From Littorina saxatilis (lineage: Eukaryota > Mollusca > Gastropoda > Littorinimorpha > Littorinidae): a DNA stretch of 64,000 nucleotides. The notes under the pieces are model-generated. The model worked only from the letters and a program-made list of their open reading frames with translations, was not told where the DNA came from and ran no database searches. Positions within the stretch are counted from its first letter, which is position 1, and every line of letters begins with the position of its first letter. The stretch spans positions 33,578,015-33,642,014 of the forward strand of contig NC_090250.1 in assembly GCF_037325665.1 (NCBI RefSeq). The letters run 5' to 3'. The translations under genes and the position numbers were made by a program. Below, in pieces: positions 13,290 through 25,094 of this stretch.

Positions 13290-14490
13290 CATACCTGCAC
13301 CAAGCTCGATCTCTTCTTTGAGATGTGTTTCAAACTCCTCATAAACTTCAGCAGAGTGCGTCTTCATGCTGAAGACCAGCCCGACAATGTAAGCCAGCGG
13401 CAGAATGATGGCACAGCAGTAGACCAACGGTCTCACCTTGTTGTCATAAAGAGTCCTGTCTCCATTAGGTCCAAACTGGGCGAAAGAAAGTCAAAATAAT
13501 AAATAACTTTTCTACAATGCAAGTCCCCTAAATAGCTCAAAGTGCTTTACCACTGCAGGGGAACACTCTCCCCCCCCTCCCCCCTTCAAGACCCCCCCTC
13601 CCCCCTTCAAGACCCCCCAACTTAAGACCTCCCCCTTACGAAGACCTTGCTTCCTCAGATTTTCTGTTTTGGACCTGACTTTCTCTGATTTTTTTACATT
13701 TAATAAAGAGAGGGGGGTTGCCCTTTTATATTGTACAATGCCAAAACATACAACAACAACAACAACAACAAATCATTAACAGTTTAAAGTGAATGAATAA
13801 CACAAACATACAGACAAACATATGCACACATGCATCCCCCATCAACCAAATGTGCGCACACACACCAACTCCCCTCCCCCCCCCCACACACACACACACA
13901 CAAAACTGACCACAGATGATGTGCAGACTTTGCAGTAGTATCCAGAAGAGTTGCTGGACTGGTTAACTGGTTGCAGAGTTGCAGGACCATACGTCTCTTG
14001 ACAATCCTCACACGTCTGATGGCCGTACAGAGAGGAGAAAAGAGTGGGAGAAAATACTCCTGGAAATTACAAAGAAAATAAACGTTACAGTCAGTGGAAC
14101 TGCCCTCTCAAGATCATGCAGTTGCTATATACTCTACAGTTGAGTTTACTAATGTTGCAAACAACACTACAAATACTCTTTAAGGAACAGAATTTCTTTG
14201 CCATTCAAAACGTATAAACTATAATACCTGCAATGGAAACAAAGAGTAGAGCTGTGCTAATGCTGGCTGACTTGGGGTTGAAGGATTGAGTGCGGTACTT
14301 GATTCCTCCCATTATCATGGAGATTCCCTGTGAACACACACATACAGACATGTACATTAACATAAACACACACACACACTTACACACACACACACTCACA
14401 CGCACAGAGCATCTTGGTATTTCATAAAAAGAAACATAGCACACTCTTACTGTTCAAAATCTACTTTAACCTGCAATTTTGATATGTGTA

Positions 14491-14521
<31 letters not shown>

Positions 14522-17500
14522 TTTAACTGCTCTCATAGTGAGGTCTTAGGTGGTCTACACACCTACACACTGAGGTCCTACAGAAGTCCTCACTCAGTGT
14601 GAGGACTTTTTTCCCGTTAAGTTGACTTTTTTGACGGAAAGAATGTCATAACAATGTTCAAAATGACATTCTTTCCGTCCTCTATAGGCGACGAAATAGG
14701 TCAAATTTTGTGCCTTTTTTAGTGAAAATTCTTCGATGCCGGAGCGAGTACTGCACTCAGTGCCGTTGTAGTGCAAGTGCACTAGAAAGGCACTGCACCC
14801 AGTGCCGTTGTAGTGCAAGTGCACTACAAAGGCACTATCCGTGTGTGTATTAGCAAGTCCTCACTATGAGAGCAGTCCAAACATGTGTGTGTGTGTGTGT
14901 GGGGGTGTGTGTGTGTGCACTGTGTGTGTGTGTCTGTGTGTGCATTTTTTTTTTCAGTTCAATACTCCATTTACTTTTCTTCTTTCATTCTGATTTGTCA
15001 TACAGTGGAACCCCCCTTTTAAGAACCCCCAATTTCAGACTCCCCCTTTTTCAGACCTTGTTTTCTCAGACTTTCTGTTCTTAACCTGTAAATTTACCCC
15101 CATTAATTTTAGGACTCCCTCCTTTCTAAGACCCGATTTTCTCAGATTGTAGGAGGTCCTAAAAGGGGGGTTCCACTGTATTGGTTTAATTTTGTGCTAA
15201 AAATATTAATTACCGGAACAATTTGCTTTTACTGAAATAAACAAGAAAGTTCAAAACTTGTTTTACTTACAGGTATAAAGAGTATGCTGACGAGGATTGC
15301 ACCTGTGGACAAAACATATTACAGCTCAGTGTTTTCATCATACTAGACTTCATTTCTATTGTCTGCGCTTATTTCTTACTTTGGTGAATTGACCAACAAT
15401 AATGACAAGGCTAAACTTTTTCAAGTAACAGTTTGTGAAAGAGAATTCTATCTTTAGCACACACACAAAATCTAATCACATACCCCCATCCCCATTTCTA
15501 ACCCTCAACCAACCCTCTCTCAGCTTCCTCCCTCTCTGTCTCACCCCCCCCCCCCCCCCATAAAAAAAAAACCCACTTCTTCGACATCACAGAATCACCT
15601 AAGGATAACCTTCTGCTTCATTCCTAAAATCCCGCTTACCCACAGTTGTGTACCGTTCCTTCTTGTTCTTCTTCTTCAGCGTTCCAGAATTGTCTGGTTA
15701 CGTGTGAGCTCGTTTGCCCATTTGGGTTCCCCACACTATACTCTGAGAGCATAGTCAGCTTCACTCCGCTTTCGTTGAGTAGGCATGCTGGGTATTTTCG
15801 TGTTTCCATAACCCACCGAACTCTGACATGGATTACAGGATCTTTTCCGTGCGCACTTGGTCTTGTGCTTGCGTGTACACACGAAGGGGGTTAAGTCACT
15901 AGCAGGTCTGCACATAAGTTGACCTGGGAGATCGGAAAAATCTCCACTCTTAACCCACCAGGCGGCAGCGACCGGGATTCAAACTCACGACCTCCCGATT
16001 AGGAGGCCGACGTCTTACCACCACGCCACTGCGCCCGTCACGTGTACCGTTCCATATTCAAGCAGCTACATTCTGTCTTCATTACCTGCAAGAGATGATC
16101 TGACAAGCTCTGCATAGCACTCTTGGTCTGTGTCCAGGCCTTTTTTGAGCATGATGACAAAGAGAATCACTTCCACCATCGACCCGAATGTGGCATTCAG
16201 TATGGCACCCACTGCAAAGCTGCTCTGGGCAGAGATGCTGAAACAATCCATCGGTATTGTTGTCATTGCTGACTCTAACAAAAGCTCACATCCAATGTTG
16301 AAAAACTTATTGACTACTTGTGATACTGACAGAACTCTGCTCATGCTTGAGTGTGGCGTAGAGCCACATCAAGCGTCGATTAGAGACGAAAACAAACATG
16401 CACAAAAAAATGAATCGTCACTGGCAGATAAGATTGGCAATCCTCAATAACATTCTCTCATTGACAGAGATAACTAACACAATGTTTGAAATAAAAAAAA
16501 GTGTATCTGAAAGCACACATCTAAAAAAAAATTTAAAAAATTTTAACGTCACAAATTTATACTGTTCTCATTCATAGGATATAGAAAAAGGACTGCTGTG
16601 CACTTAAACTCTTCTGTTTTATAAAATCCTACCTGGTGATTCCCATTCCAATGTAATATGTCAGCGGAACAATTGCAAGCACTCCCAGAATGCATTTCTG
16701 CCAACAGAAAATAAAAACATGGCATGAAATGGTGCTGTTGGTAACAAAGAACACTCTTAACAAGATCATGGCTTTATTCCATGCACTCTTTTCATCCTGT
16801 TTCAGCAAATCAAACTCAATTTCAAGTGTGAACATTTATTTCATCAACTGTTTTGCATGCTTCCTGCTGTGAAACAAGAAGTTCAAGCTGTGTCTTTCAA
16901 TTTATGTCTGTATTCTCTGAGTAAACACTGTGCCTTAAGACAATGTAGCTGATATAATTCAAAGTTTTTTTCAAGTACATGTATCTAAACGGACAGATCT
17001 ATCAAAATTCACCCAAAAACAATCAAAAAAAGTAGAAAGAAAAAACACCAAAGAGAAACAAATCAGCAAGACGATGGACAAAAGAGGAAAGAGGATAAGA
17101 GAATTCAAGACAGTGATACTCACCGTTACAGAATCTGTGACAACGTTGTCTTCATCCGCATAGCCAAGAACAATGGACAACACAACGAACAGCAGCAAAT
17201 CTTAGATGGGTTAAAGAACAACTTTGGTAAGTGTAATAGCAACTGCTGAGCAGAAATCAACAGAAAAAATGTCAAATCTGACAAAGATGGGTTTTTTCAA
17301 AGAAAATGTTATCAATGCATTTTTTATGAAAAGCATTTGCTTCTAGCATTTTATCTTTCCTCAAGATGGTTTACAGAAGAGTTCAATAAGTAAGCCTGCA
17401 TAAAATTAGCTAGTCTCAGACAATCAAGTCCGCGATAAAAAAAAATATATATATAAGAACAGCCAAAACGACTTCCTGAGACATGTGTCCCCCCCCCCAC

Positions 17501-18142
17501 ACACACACAAAATTCACACACATACCAGATTTTTTTTTTAAACAAAAAAACCACAACACATTGTTTGCAGAGCAAAAGGATACTGACAAGGATAACGTTG
17601 ACCCCATCCACCGTCAGCTTGTAGTAGTAGAAGTTGAATGCCTGGTGCGTGTACATCACAATCTCACTGTACCGCTTCTGGGGGTTCTGCCAGTACACAG
17701 CAAAGCTCACACATGTCAGGCATATAAAACACAGTGAAACAGCCACTTTGAAGACCCCCCCCCACACCTCAATTCAAGACCTTCCCCTGCCTCAGTTTAA
17801 GACCCCCCACCCCCATTCAGACTGGGAGAGACAGTACTGGTCAAGTGTATATGATGACTCAGAGACGGTATCTGTGTCTCGTGTCCCTATCATCGCCAGG
17901 GCATGTCGAAGACCTTGACCATTCTGCCAAATGCAAATCTTGAGAGCTAAAACACAAACTTCCAGCAACATTTGAACTCTCAGTGGGAGGGGGGGGGGGG
18001 GGGGGGATCTGGTAATTTGGGATCTTGTGATTGTCAGGTCACAGATTCAAATTCAGGCCGACACAGACACTGGCCAAGTTTATGTGATGACTCAAGAGTC
18101 AGAGATGGTATCCATGTCTCAGGTGGCTGCATGATTGCATCT

Positions 18143-18191
<49 letters not shown>

Positions 18192-21100
18192 GGGATGCTT
18201 GTTTTCCCCACGTGTGTTCTACTGGGAGGAAGCAAACTGAATTTCCAAGCAACGGGATAAATACGAAATGGAAAAAATGAAGTATCTATTGGCCACTTAC
18301 CAGCGTCAACACGCTCTGGTCTTCAACGTGTATTTCTGTGGGAGCCATGAACAGTATTCTTGTCAACACCTTGGAATTCACCTGCAACCCGAAGAAAAGC
18401 TGTGAACAACGGCTTAGCGTAAGAAAGGAACCTTAACACAAAACATTTTTCTACTCACCGACATTTACATTGTTTTTACATGTATAAATTAAGCACACAC
18501 AAAATCTGAAACAGACTGCTAATGTTCTAAATCAAGAATAAAGAGACAAAAAGAGCCAGTTTTACGTTCATTTTAAGACTTCTTCTCAGACTTTTCCCCT
18601 TAGATTTCAAATGAGAGACTACTGTGTTTCAAATCAACTCACTTTTGCAACTGGAATGGAGACAACAAGGAACCAAGAAAGAAACCAAACTATGGCATGG
18701 ACTGGCCACAAAATGGGAATTCCCAGCAGTAACCATATGTAGGTCTTGGGCTCCTTCTGCAAGTAACAAACAAACAAACAAATAAATAAACTGTGCATTG
18801 CAATGTATTACTCGAAGAAAAGCATTCATGCAGGATACTGGGACGTTAAGTAATCAAAACAGACAATATTTGGTGCACCTAACTTTTACCTTCGCTTTTT
18901 CTTGCGATAACTCTTTGCCTCTAACAATTTAGATACCGGACTTGACTTTGACTAAAAATCCAATGTGTTTTTTCTGTGAGATGTATGTGTACCAGACAGC
19001 ACTGTAAGAACAACAATTCCACCACCCCGTTTCTTTCCATCTGTAAACTAGAAGAGGTGTGTATAATTCATTTTATTCCCCCCTCTGCTTCTTTACCTCT
19101 GTAAACTTGTAGGGGTAGTTATTTTTCGATAATGACCCAGCAACCAAACAAATAACGACCCAGCAACAGCCTGAATCCTCGATAGTGCAATGGGTTGAGA
19201 GGTTGTTCTGTTTCGGTACTACTTTTTGCGACTGAAAAGTTCCGAACGCTCTAATGTACGAAGTATACATCTCTGGAGCAAACAATACAAACATACCGCA
19301 TTTAAATTAACAACTACAGGCCTGAACACATGAATCTCCATATAAAATCCATGAGTTCGGTTGTTTTCTGAATCTCATCTGCCGTGCCGTCAAGCCGTTC
19401 ATCACAAGCAATTTCCCAAGGCAAGTAACTCATACTTTGTCTAGCGACAAGAGTAGTTCCCCTTCTTTTCACTCAGTTCCTTCGACAACAGACTGCAATC
19501 CGACGGTCAGTTTTCAACAATATTTCATTTAATAAACAGATCACACGCAACCAAATGCACACATCTCATCAATTTAAACAACATAAAGGGGTTTCATACA
19601 CTATTTTACCCAGAAAACTGAACTTCCTACAGTTTTTAACGTTGGAACACGGGTGCAAAAGTTCGTCTGCTAGTCCCATTTGACGAAAAAAACATTATCC
19701 TAAGCGATACTAAAACATATACAGAACACACAATATCTGCCTTTGCCGCCACGGCAGAATAACAGCATATCTGTGTACTTGATTTTAGCCCAAAATAGGA
19801 AAACTGACAAGAAGTGTTAACAGAATGGAATAATTTGCACGGAACTATACAACCGCGCATTAATCGATCGCCTGCGCAGGTTGACTGGTTGAGAGAATAG
19901 GATTCGATCAAACTTTCGCAAAAAAACTCCTCTTTTCTTTGAATAACTGAAGAAAGGAGGAATAAAGAGGTTACACACCTCGTCTCAGTGATTATAAAAA
20001 ATAATGGTCTCAGTTCGCGGTCATGAAAAAGCTCGCTAAAGCTCGCATTTTTCATGATCCGCTAACTTCGACCATTATTTTTGATAATCACTGAGACTCG
20101 GCGTGTAACCTCTACGTATTCCCCTAGCTACAAGGAAATATTCCCCTAGAAACCACTCTGAATCTTCAATAGCTCCTGGGGAGCAGTCATGGCCTATGGG
20201 AAACATGTACTTTCCTGAGATGGACAACATACATTTCTTGTGGTAACACCACATACATATTTCATTTACACTCACACCTACACACTTAAACGCTTGAACA
20301 CATTTACATTGAATATAAAAACCATGAGGTAGGTTATTTCCTGAATCAAAATCGACCTCCTATGAAACAGTTTCACAAGCATGCTCAAACTAGTACAGAT
20401 ATTGATACACAACTTGATACCAAGGCATGTGTGTTTTAACTATGATTCAGCAGGTCACCTTCCGTCATCTTAACGTCAGACTGGCCAGAAATTTTTTCCT
20501 ATAGGGTGGGAGCAGGCAAAGCTTTAAAAAGGAGTATAACAATCAGCAAAAAGACTCTCACCCAGTAAGAAGAATGACTCTTCGGTGAGCTTGGTTTTCT
20601 GGTATCTCCTGTGTAAGATGCCGACAGTGTGTTGTTGTTTCCATTAGGTATCAAGGCTTGGTCTTCATCATCTAAACTCCTGCTTCTCTGTGGTCCTAAC
20701 CCCTTGTAGCTGTGAGCCACAGAACCCAGTGGAACATGGTGCACCTGTCCCCAACAAGGTCATGCATAATAATAAAAGTGCAGGTGTACTAACTAATGAA
20801 TGATCAAACAGTGCACATGCATTCCTGCAGTTCACAGTTCTTATTATATGTTCTCTCCATGTTAAATCAAAAATTTTAAAAGTAAATTTTCATTTGATTA
20901 ATACACTTACCTGAATCACATATAGCATTGACGCAGTCTGAGATGTTAAGGTCTGAAAATCGCTACCCGTCTAAAAACTTTTAAGGGAAGCAACCCCACC
21001 ACAAAAAAAGTGTAAACGGATGCGTTGGTAAGGACGCCAGACCATGGGAGTTACATCCCCTTGGTGTGTCCTACGTCACTACCGCTCCCTGACACGTGGT

Positions 21101-23400
21101 AAATCATACGGCTTTTAAAGAAACTAAAAACCATAAGCGGGGTTGGTGGGAGGGCATAACCTATGTGATTCGGGTAAGTATATTAATCAAATGAAAATTT
21201 ACTTTTAAAATGTTCGATTAAAATACATATTCTTACTCCGAATCACATATAGCAGATAGCTTCAACAAGGCGGTGGGAAAGAAAAATCTAACTCACTCTT
21301 AAGTCCTAGACAGGAACTGGCCCGCTGCCACCAGGGCAGGAAGGGACCGAGAACCATCCTGCCGGACAGTCGCGATGTCTCTCAGGCAAAAGTTGAAAAA
21401 GACATCGTCAGAGCGCCAGTAAGTTGTGCCCAGCACTTCGTCCAATCTCCTAGACCGTAAAACGGCCAAGGAAGAGACCCCAGCCCTGAATTAAAGGACC
21501 CGAGCCGAGTCAAAGGGAAAGACAGGCTGCGCCCCCCCCCCCCCTCCCCCCTTTCTATTGGAAAGGAAATGCCAATGCCCTGGAACGATCAGTGCTTAAA
21601 GCCGCAGTTTTGAAAGAATGTCTGCTATGTGCTACAGCCACTCTTTCTCCAAGTCTGTTATCATTAGTTATCAACACCCAGCTTCCCTATGCCCACAGGC
21701 TAATTTACAGGCCGTCTCCAATTTCACAGTAAGACACGAAAGAGAACGAAACAGTGACTTCCCCTTTTTTCTCGGTCCAGTAATCAGAGATACCACCGTC
21801 CTACTGTTTATCTAAACAGTTCCAGACACTTGCTGGATGGAGGGTGTGAGTGTCAGTTGCGCATCTGGAGGCCATAAATCAAATCTTCCTACAGGGAGAA
21901 AAATTCCTCCCGATCTTCGCCTTTAAGGTTGTCCACTCAGTGCTGAGTAGGATGAACTCTCCAGGTGACTGTAAGAAAATCATGCCAAAGTATGCGACAC
22001 CTTGGGATGGAGTGCGGCCCGAAAGGGCCTGGGAGATAGAAGTCAGCTCCAGAAAAGCGTGACCGATCTTCTCACAATGAGCGAGAGTTGCGTTAGGGTC
22101 CTTGTCGAACCAAGACAAGAAATCCATGTACTCCTGGGTTGTGACAGAAAACGTCAAAGAAAGAAATGGCTGTGATTTTTGATGTCGTTACCCGTCGAGT
22201 ATGCTGAATGAAGCAGAAGGCGAATAAGACGGAGGGAACCGAGCAAAGAGCAAGGCAAACCGGTCACGAGAGCGAAAAATATCATGACCACCTCCTCTGA
22301 GCTGAAAAAGTCGTATGGTTTACCACGTGTCAGGGAGCGGTAGTGACGTAGTACACACCAAGGGGAGGTAACTCCCATGGTCTGGCGTCCTTACCAACGC
22401 ATCCGTTTACACTTTTTTGTGGTGGGGTTGCTTCCCTTTAAGGTTTTTAGACGGGTAGCGATTTTCAGACCTTAGCATCTCAGACTGCGTCAATGCTATA
22501 TGTGATTCGGAGTAAGAATATGTAATTTAATGAAATGCCCTGAAATTTAGTTTAAATGCCCTGTTGTAGCTGCAAGCACTAGGAGTGGTGTAAGCTAAAC
22601 AATATTTTGCTGTACATGCAACACTGTTGTTTATACATGTGTGATATCACTGCCATTCAAAGCACACAGACATGCCAGAAATTAAAAAAAAGTGTGTCAA
22701 AGTTACCTGATGCACAAATTTCCCAAACGGCCAGATGAAATACTTTGCCATCTTGCAGCAAAAGAAACCTGAAATAAAAACGAAATATTACTGGGTGTGA
22801 CTGGTTTCATATATATGCATGGCCACCTCAAAAAGGCACAATAACAGCAAGATTTTAAAAAACAAGTGCACACAAACACACACACACACTTCCAAGGGCA
22901 CAAACACTAGATAATGCTGAATCCTTCCACTACTATCTTCCATCAACAAACAACAACAAACAAGCTGAGGGAATAAACACATACAGCATACATACCATAA
23001 TCTCTGGCAATGAAAGTGAGAAACATTACTCCAGCCATTAAAATGTAGATCAGGGAAAGCCACCAGCCAAACATCACCACATACAGGATGTTGAAGGGTC
23101 TACATGTCAAAACTGTTCAGAAAGAATACAAGCACATCATCTTGTTACACATAAATAGCAATCATTACCTGCGCATGCGTGCATGTGTAACACAATTCAT
23201 TTTCTTCCTTTTCATTACCACACATCGTAAGAATGTATAAATACATGATACATATTTGATAGTTTTATTCCAAACGGTTTTGAGAAAACGAAAATCACTT
23301 CACTTCAGTTTTTGTCTGTTTTCGTTTTGTTTTTGAGTTTGCAAGGGCCTCATTTCTGCACCACAACACACACACACACATACCCACACACACACTCACA

Positions 23401-23435
<35 letters not shown>

Positions 23436-23512
23436 CTACACACATACCCACACACTCACACACACACACACACACACAATGTCATACCTACACACATACC
23501 CACACACTCACA

Positions 23513-23552
<40 letters not shown>

Positions 23553-25094
23553 ACAAAACTGACTTTTTGATACTCACTTCTAGATGGCTTAACTTTGTTG
23601 ATATCCGAGTACAGATCTTGAACGATTTCTGATCTTGTTGCAATGGGCCGAGCAGTCACATGGCTTTTCCATATTTTCATGCCAAACTTAAAAAGAAAAG
23701 AAAAAGTCATACAAAAGTTATTAGTACATGTACATGAATTAAGACTGAATAGATCAATAAGACCAGTCAATTAATAAGACCCTAATTCCTCAAAGTTGAA
23801 TCCACATTAAAGCTAAAGAATAACCCTTTTGTCCAGTTGATTAACGTTTTAATAAAGAACAAGTCCACCTAAAATGACTACCCTGGATAATGTCCCTTCC
23901 ATGTCCCAACTGTTTTCCCCAAGTCTCCCAAAGAGCCTGGGTAGACTAACGACTTCTTTGTCTACTTTCAGTTGCTGTGCTGTGCAATCCATGAAAAATT
24001 CTTTCAATGTGGCTTTTGATAGACATAAAAGATTGAAGGTTTGCAGTCAGACTGAGCACTTGTGGCATTCTCTTGATCCTTTAATAGTGCCAGCAGCGGG
24101 AGACTTGGGGAGGACAGCTGGGACTCACACACACATGCATGTGAGGCCTGACTAACTGACTAATTGATTTTTACGTCCTCTTAGGTCCAATTGGCCGATC
24201 TCGGGACAGGTTGAGGGATCATTGTTATAAATCTGAAAAGCTGTTGTTGCAATATTTCAACATGGGGTTGAGCGTGAATTGATGGTTAAAAGTCGTTAAT
24301 TTGACAGTTTGTGAGGGATATGAGTCGGTTTTTATCTAATATATCTTAGAGTGGAGTGTTTTCGTGTGCGTGTTTACTTTTTGTTCATGTGTTATAATGA
24401 GTGACTGCACGTGAGAGGACACTACATCCAGGCTAGTTAAAAATGGACTTGGGTTGTTATGTGGCGGTGCACCCTTTCGGTTCAAAAGTTAGTTAATTCG
24501 ACAAAAACATTATTCTTCAGCTTGAAGCTGTTACATTGAACTCTATGACTGCATGTCCTTCCTATTTCATTAAAAAGTTGCTTCTCTCTCCCTCCCCTCT
24601 ACCCCCCCCCCCCCCCTGCCATTTGTGTGTTTTAATCTATTTATACACTGTACATGCACCTGCTTGAGCACACACTATGGAAACAAATGTGCACAGGAAA
24701 TCATGCAAAAGGATAGACTTCAAGCAAAATGATTTACACATATTTGAGCAATGCTTACCTTATAATTGTTGGAGATTCTGGTAGCTTCAATTTCATTCTC
24801 TGGTATGACGACACCACTCTTTTCAAAGCTTTCATATAGATTGTGAGGACCTGCAGCCAAACTGGGACGAGGTCTGACTGTGCTGCTGGGAGCTCCATTC
24901 AATCGCTTTGAGCTACTGGTTATCTGTCGAGACTCTGTTTCGTCTTCAATCACCACACAGATTTCCTCATCTCCTGTTCTCTTTGTATCTCCATCTTTTG
25001 CTGGTTTGAGATTATAATCATAAGATCCGCCACTGTAGTCTCTGTTTTTCTGGTCAGACTCTGCCGTCTGCCCGTTTTGACCTTCACCTTGCAT
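8166..25094 (-). CDS. CAX-family cation/H+ antiporter, VNX1-like, with YccF domains
   Basis: Membrane antiporter expected to swap Na+/K+ or Ca2+ for protons across a vacuolar or endosomal membrane, as yeast Vnx1 does. Twenty coding exons (5' to 3'): 25094-24759, 23686-23578, 23112-22996, 22768-22707, 20744-20562, 18756-18643, 18381-18301, 17686-17584, 17200-17124, 16697-16633, 16237-16086, 15302-15271, 14327-14228, 14059-13911, 13475-13295, 12982-12843, 10765-10671, 9804-9726, 9275-9167, 8314-8166. All have GT-AG borders and matching phases; total 2433 nt, 810 aa. Residues 1-112 are polar. Two YccF-like membrane segments follow (about 149-208, with YFIWPFGKFV, and 270-330). The exchanger domain carries the first signature LNATFGSMVE near 429-438, then PGISMIMGG at 477, and the second half-signature GVTMLALVAELPE near 671-683. 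A loop at about 511-560 has two CxxC pairs. The first ATG of the open frame was taken as start; a non-coding 5' exon is likely. Substrate is inferred from family. Confidence 0.88.
8460..8846 (-). mobile_element. tRNA-derived SINE in antiporter intron 19
   Basis: The tRNA-like head is at the right (A box like GGCCTAATGGTTAAG, B box GGGTTCGAATCCC on the minus strand) and the tail, AGAAGAAGAAG, is at the left. A second copy of the same family lies at 15655-16040 with the same body, including the stretch around CATGGATTACAGGATC. Confidence 0.85.
9484..9530. repeat. (TC)n microsatellite
   Basis: Pure to slightly interrupted TC/CT dinucleotide tract inside antiporter intron 18, followed by T-rich sequence. 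Confidence 0.9.
9908..10048. repeat. 17-bp minisatellite
   Basis: About eight copies of a 17-bp unit, GAGTTTGATTCTTAACA, with single-base variants and one shortened unit. It lies in antiporter intron 17, about 100 bp upstream (minus strand) of the exon at 9726-9804. Confidence 0.9.
10374..10550. mobile_element. TACAGTGGAACC MITE, degraded copy
   Basis: Begins ACAGTGGAACCCCTCTC and continues with the AAGACT/CAGATT motifs typical of the better preserved copy at 15001-15180. Its right terminal repeat is decayed. Confidence 0.6.
11010..11120 (-). mobile_element. Terminus of hairpin-ended dispersed repeat (fragment)
   Basis: Begins AACAAGAGGCGAAGCCTTC: a small GC hairpin (GGCGAAGCC) next to AACAAG, followed by CTCACG. 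The same design ends the repeats at 44021-44667, 55482-56287 and 58534-59112. It is followed by an AC tract; the other end was not identified. Confidence 0.45.
11547..12612 (+). mobile_element. piggyBac-like element, non-autonomous remnant
   Basis: Flanked by TTAA at both ends (11547-11550 and 12609-12612). The inner termini start CACTTTCGCGACGGG on the left and, inverted, CACTATTGTGAC on the right. At 11772 an open frame reads MNRRRALSREEILRMLDLED, followed in another frame by an acidic Ser/Asp/Glu stretch, which is the look of a piggyBac transposase N-terminus. The catalytic core is missing. It lies in antiporter intron 16. TTAA targets and acidic N-termini are known of piggyBac; the assignment is an inference from these two features. 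Confidence 0.7.
12843..13181 (-). repeat. Tandem partial duplication of an antiporter exon and its acceptor
   Basis: The exon at 12982-12843 and the end of the preceding intron recur upstream with a 120-bp period. A second copy has an acceptor and exon start at 13102 and encodes RWRIVKSVVILVLGCTAITL, against SRVKSVIILLLCATAIALCG in the used exon. A third, more decayed copy covers about 13133-13181 (SMIIVLLCDVAITLC in its frame). The frame stays open through copies two and three of the reading order, so use of the 13102 acceptor would add 40 codons. Confidence 0.85.
13242..13288. repeat. (AC)n microsatellite beside an exon donor
   Basis: Pure AC tract of about 47 bp that starts only 7 bp past the donor of the antiporter exon ending at 13295, so it sits at the very start of intron 15. 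Confidence 0.95.
13545..13700. mobile_element. TACAGTGGAACC MITE, decayed copy
   Basis: Contains the CTTAAGACCTCCCC and CTCAGATTTTCTGTTTTGGACC blocks of the family, but its start has been replaced by C-rich low-complexity sequence. Confidence 0.5.
14526..14876. mobile_element. MITE with perfect 18-bp TIRs
   Basis: ACTGCTCTCATAGTGAGG at 14526-14543 is repeated as its exact reverse complement at 14859-14876. Inside are two tandem copies of a block reading AGTGCCGTTGTAGTGCAAG, each containing the small palindrome TGCAAGTGCA. No coding capacity. It sits inside a GT/AC-rich stretch of antiporter intron 12, and no clear target duplication is visible. Confidence 0.85.
15001..15180. mobile_element. 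MITE, TACAGTGGAACC family, best preserved copy
   Basis: TACAGTGGAACCCCCCTTTT at the left end and its complement at the right end make TIRs of about 25 bp. The outer TA suggests a Tc1/mariner-type TA target. Total length is 180 bp with no coding capacity. Related pieces: 10374-10550, 13545-13700, 45318-45430 and 55365-55475. Confidence 0.85.
15655..16042 (-). mobile_element. tRNA-derived SINE, second copy
   Basis: Same family as 8460-8846: tRNA-like head at the right, body with CATGGATTACAGGATC, and an AGAAGAAGAA tail at the left. The head ends about 45 bp from the donor of the antiporter exon at 16086-16237, so it lies close to a splice site. Confidence 0.8.
17820..18290 (+). mobile_element. 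Two SINE fragments of one family with an AC tract
   Basis: Blocks at 17820-17930 and 18050-18290 share the pattern GACTCAGAGACGGTATC ... CCATTCTGCCAAATG and ACTGGGAGGAAGC seen more fully at 45050-45310. The second is split by an AC microsatellite at 18144-18190. They flank and approach the antiporter exon at 18301-18381. Confidence 0.6.
19968..20115. repeat. Long near-perfect palindrome
   Basis: Two arms of about 65 bp (left starting GAGGTTACACACC, right the near complement ending GGCGTGTAACCTC) meet around CATGAAAAAGCTCGCTAAAG. The arms differ at only a handful of positions. It lies in antiporter intron 5 and looks like a fold-back MITE. Confidence 0.85.
20866..22533 (-). mobile_element. 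DIRS-derived element, internally deleted, copy 2
   Basis: Both ends carry the DIRS terminal motif (GAATCACATATAGC at left, ATGTGATTCGGAGTAAG at right), as at 36830-43277. A paired inverted arm occupies about 20866-21240, and minus-strand sequence from the end of the tyrosine recombinase region follows at about 21245-21500. Gag and reverse transcriptase are absent, so it is a non-autonomous fossil. It lies wholly in antiporter intron 4. Confidence 0.8.
23366..23552. repeat. Compound (AC)n microsatellite
   Basis: About 190 bp of AC repeats with interspersed ACATACC and ACTC units, ending about 26 bp from the donor of the antiporter exon at 23578-23686. Confidence 0.9.

Noticed and set aside
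23312-23632. His/Thr-rich protein from the AC tract
   Set aside because: Translation of a microsatellite. The same applies to frames at 28302-28643 and 17972-18280.
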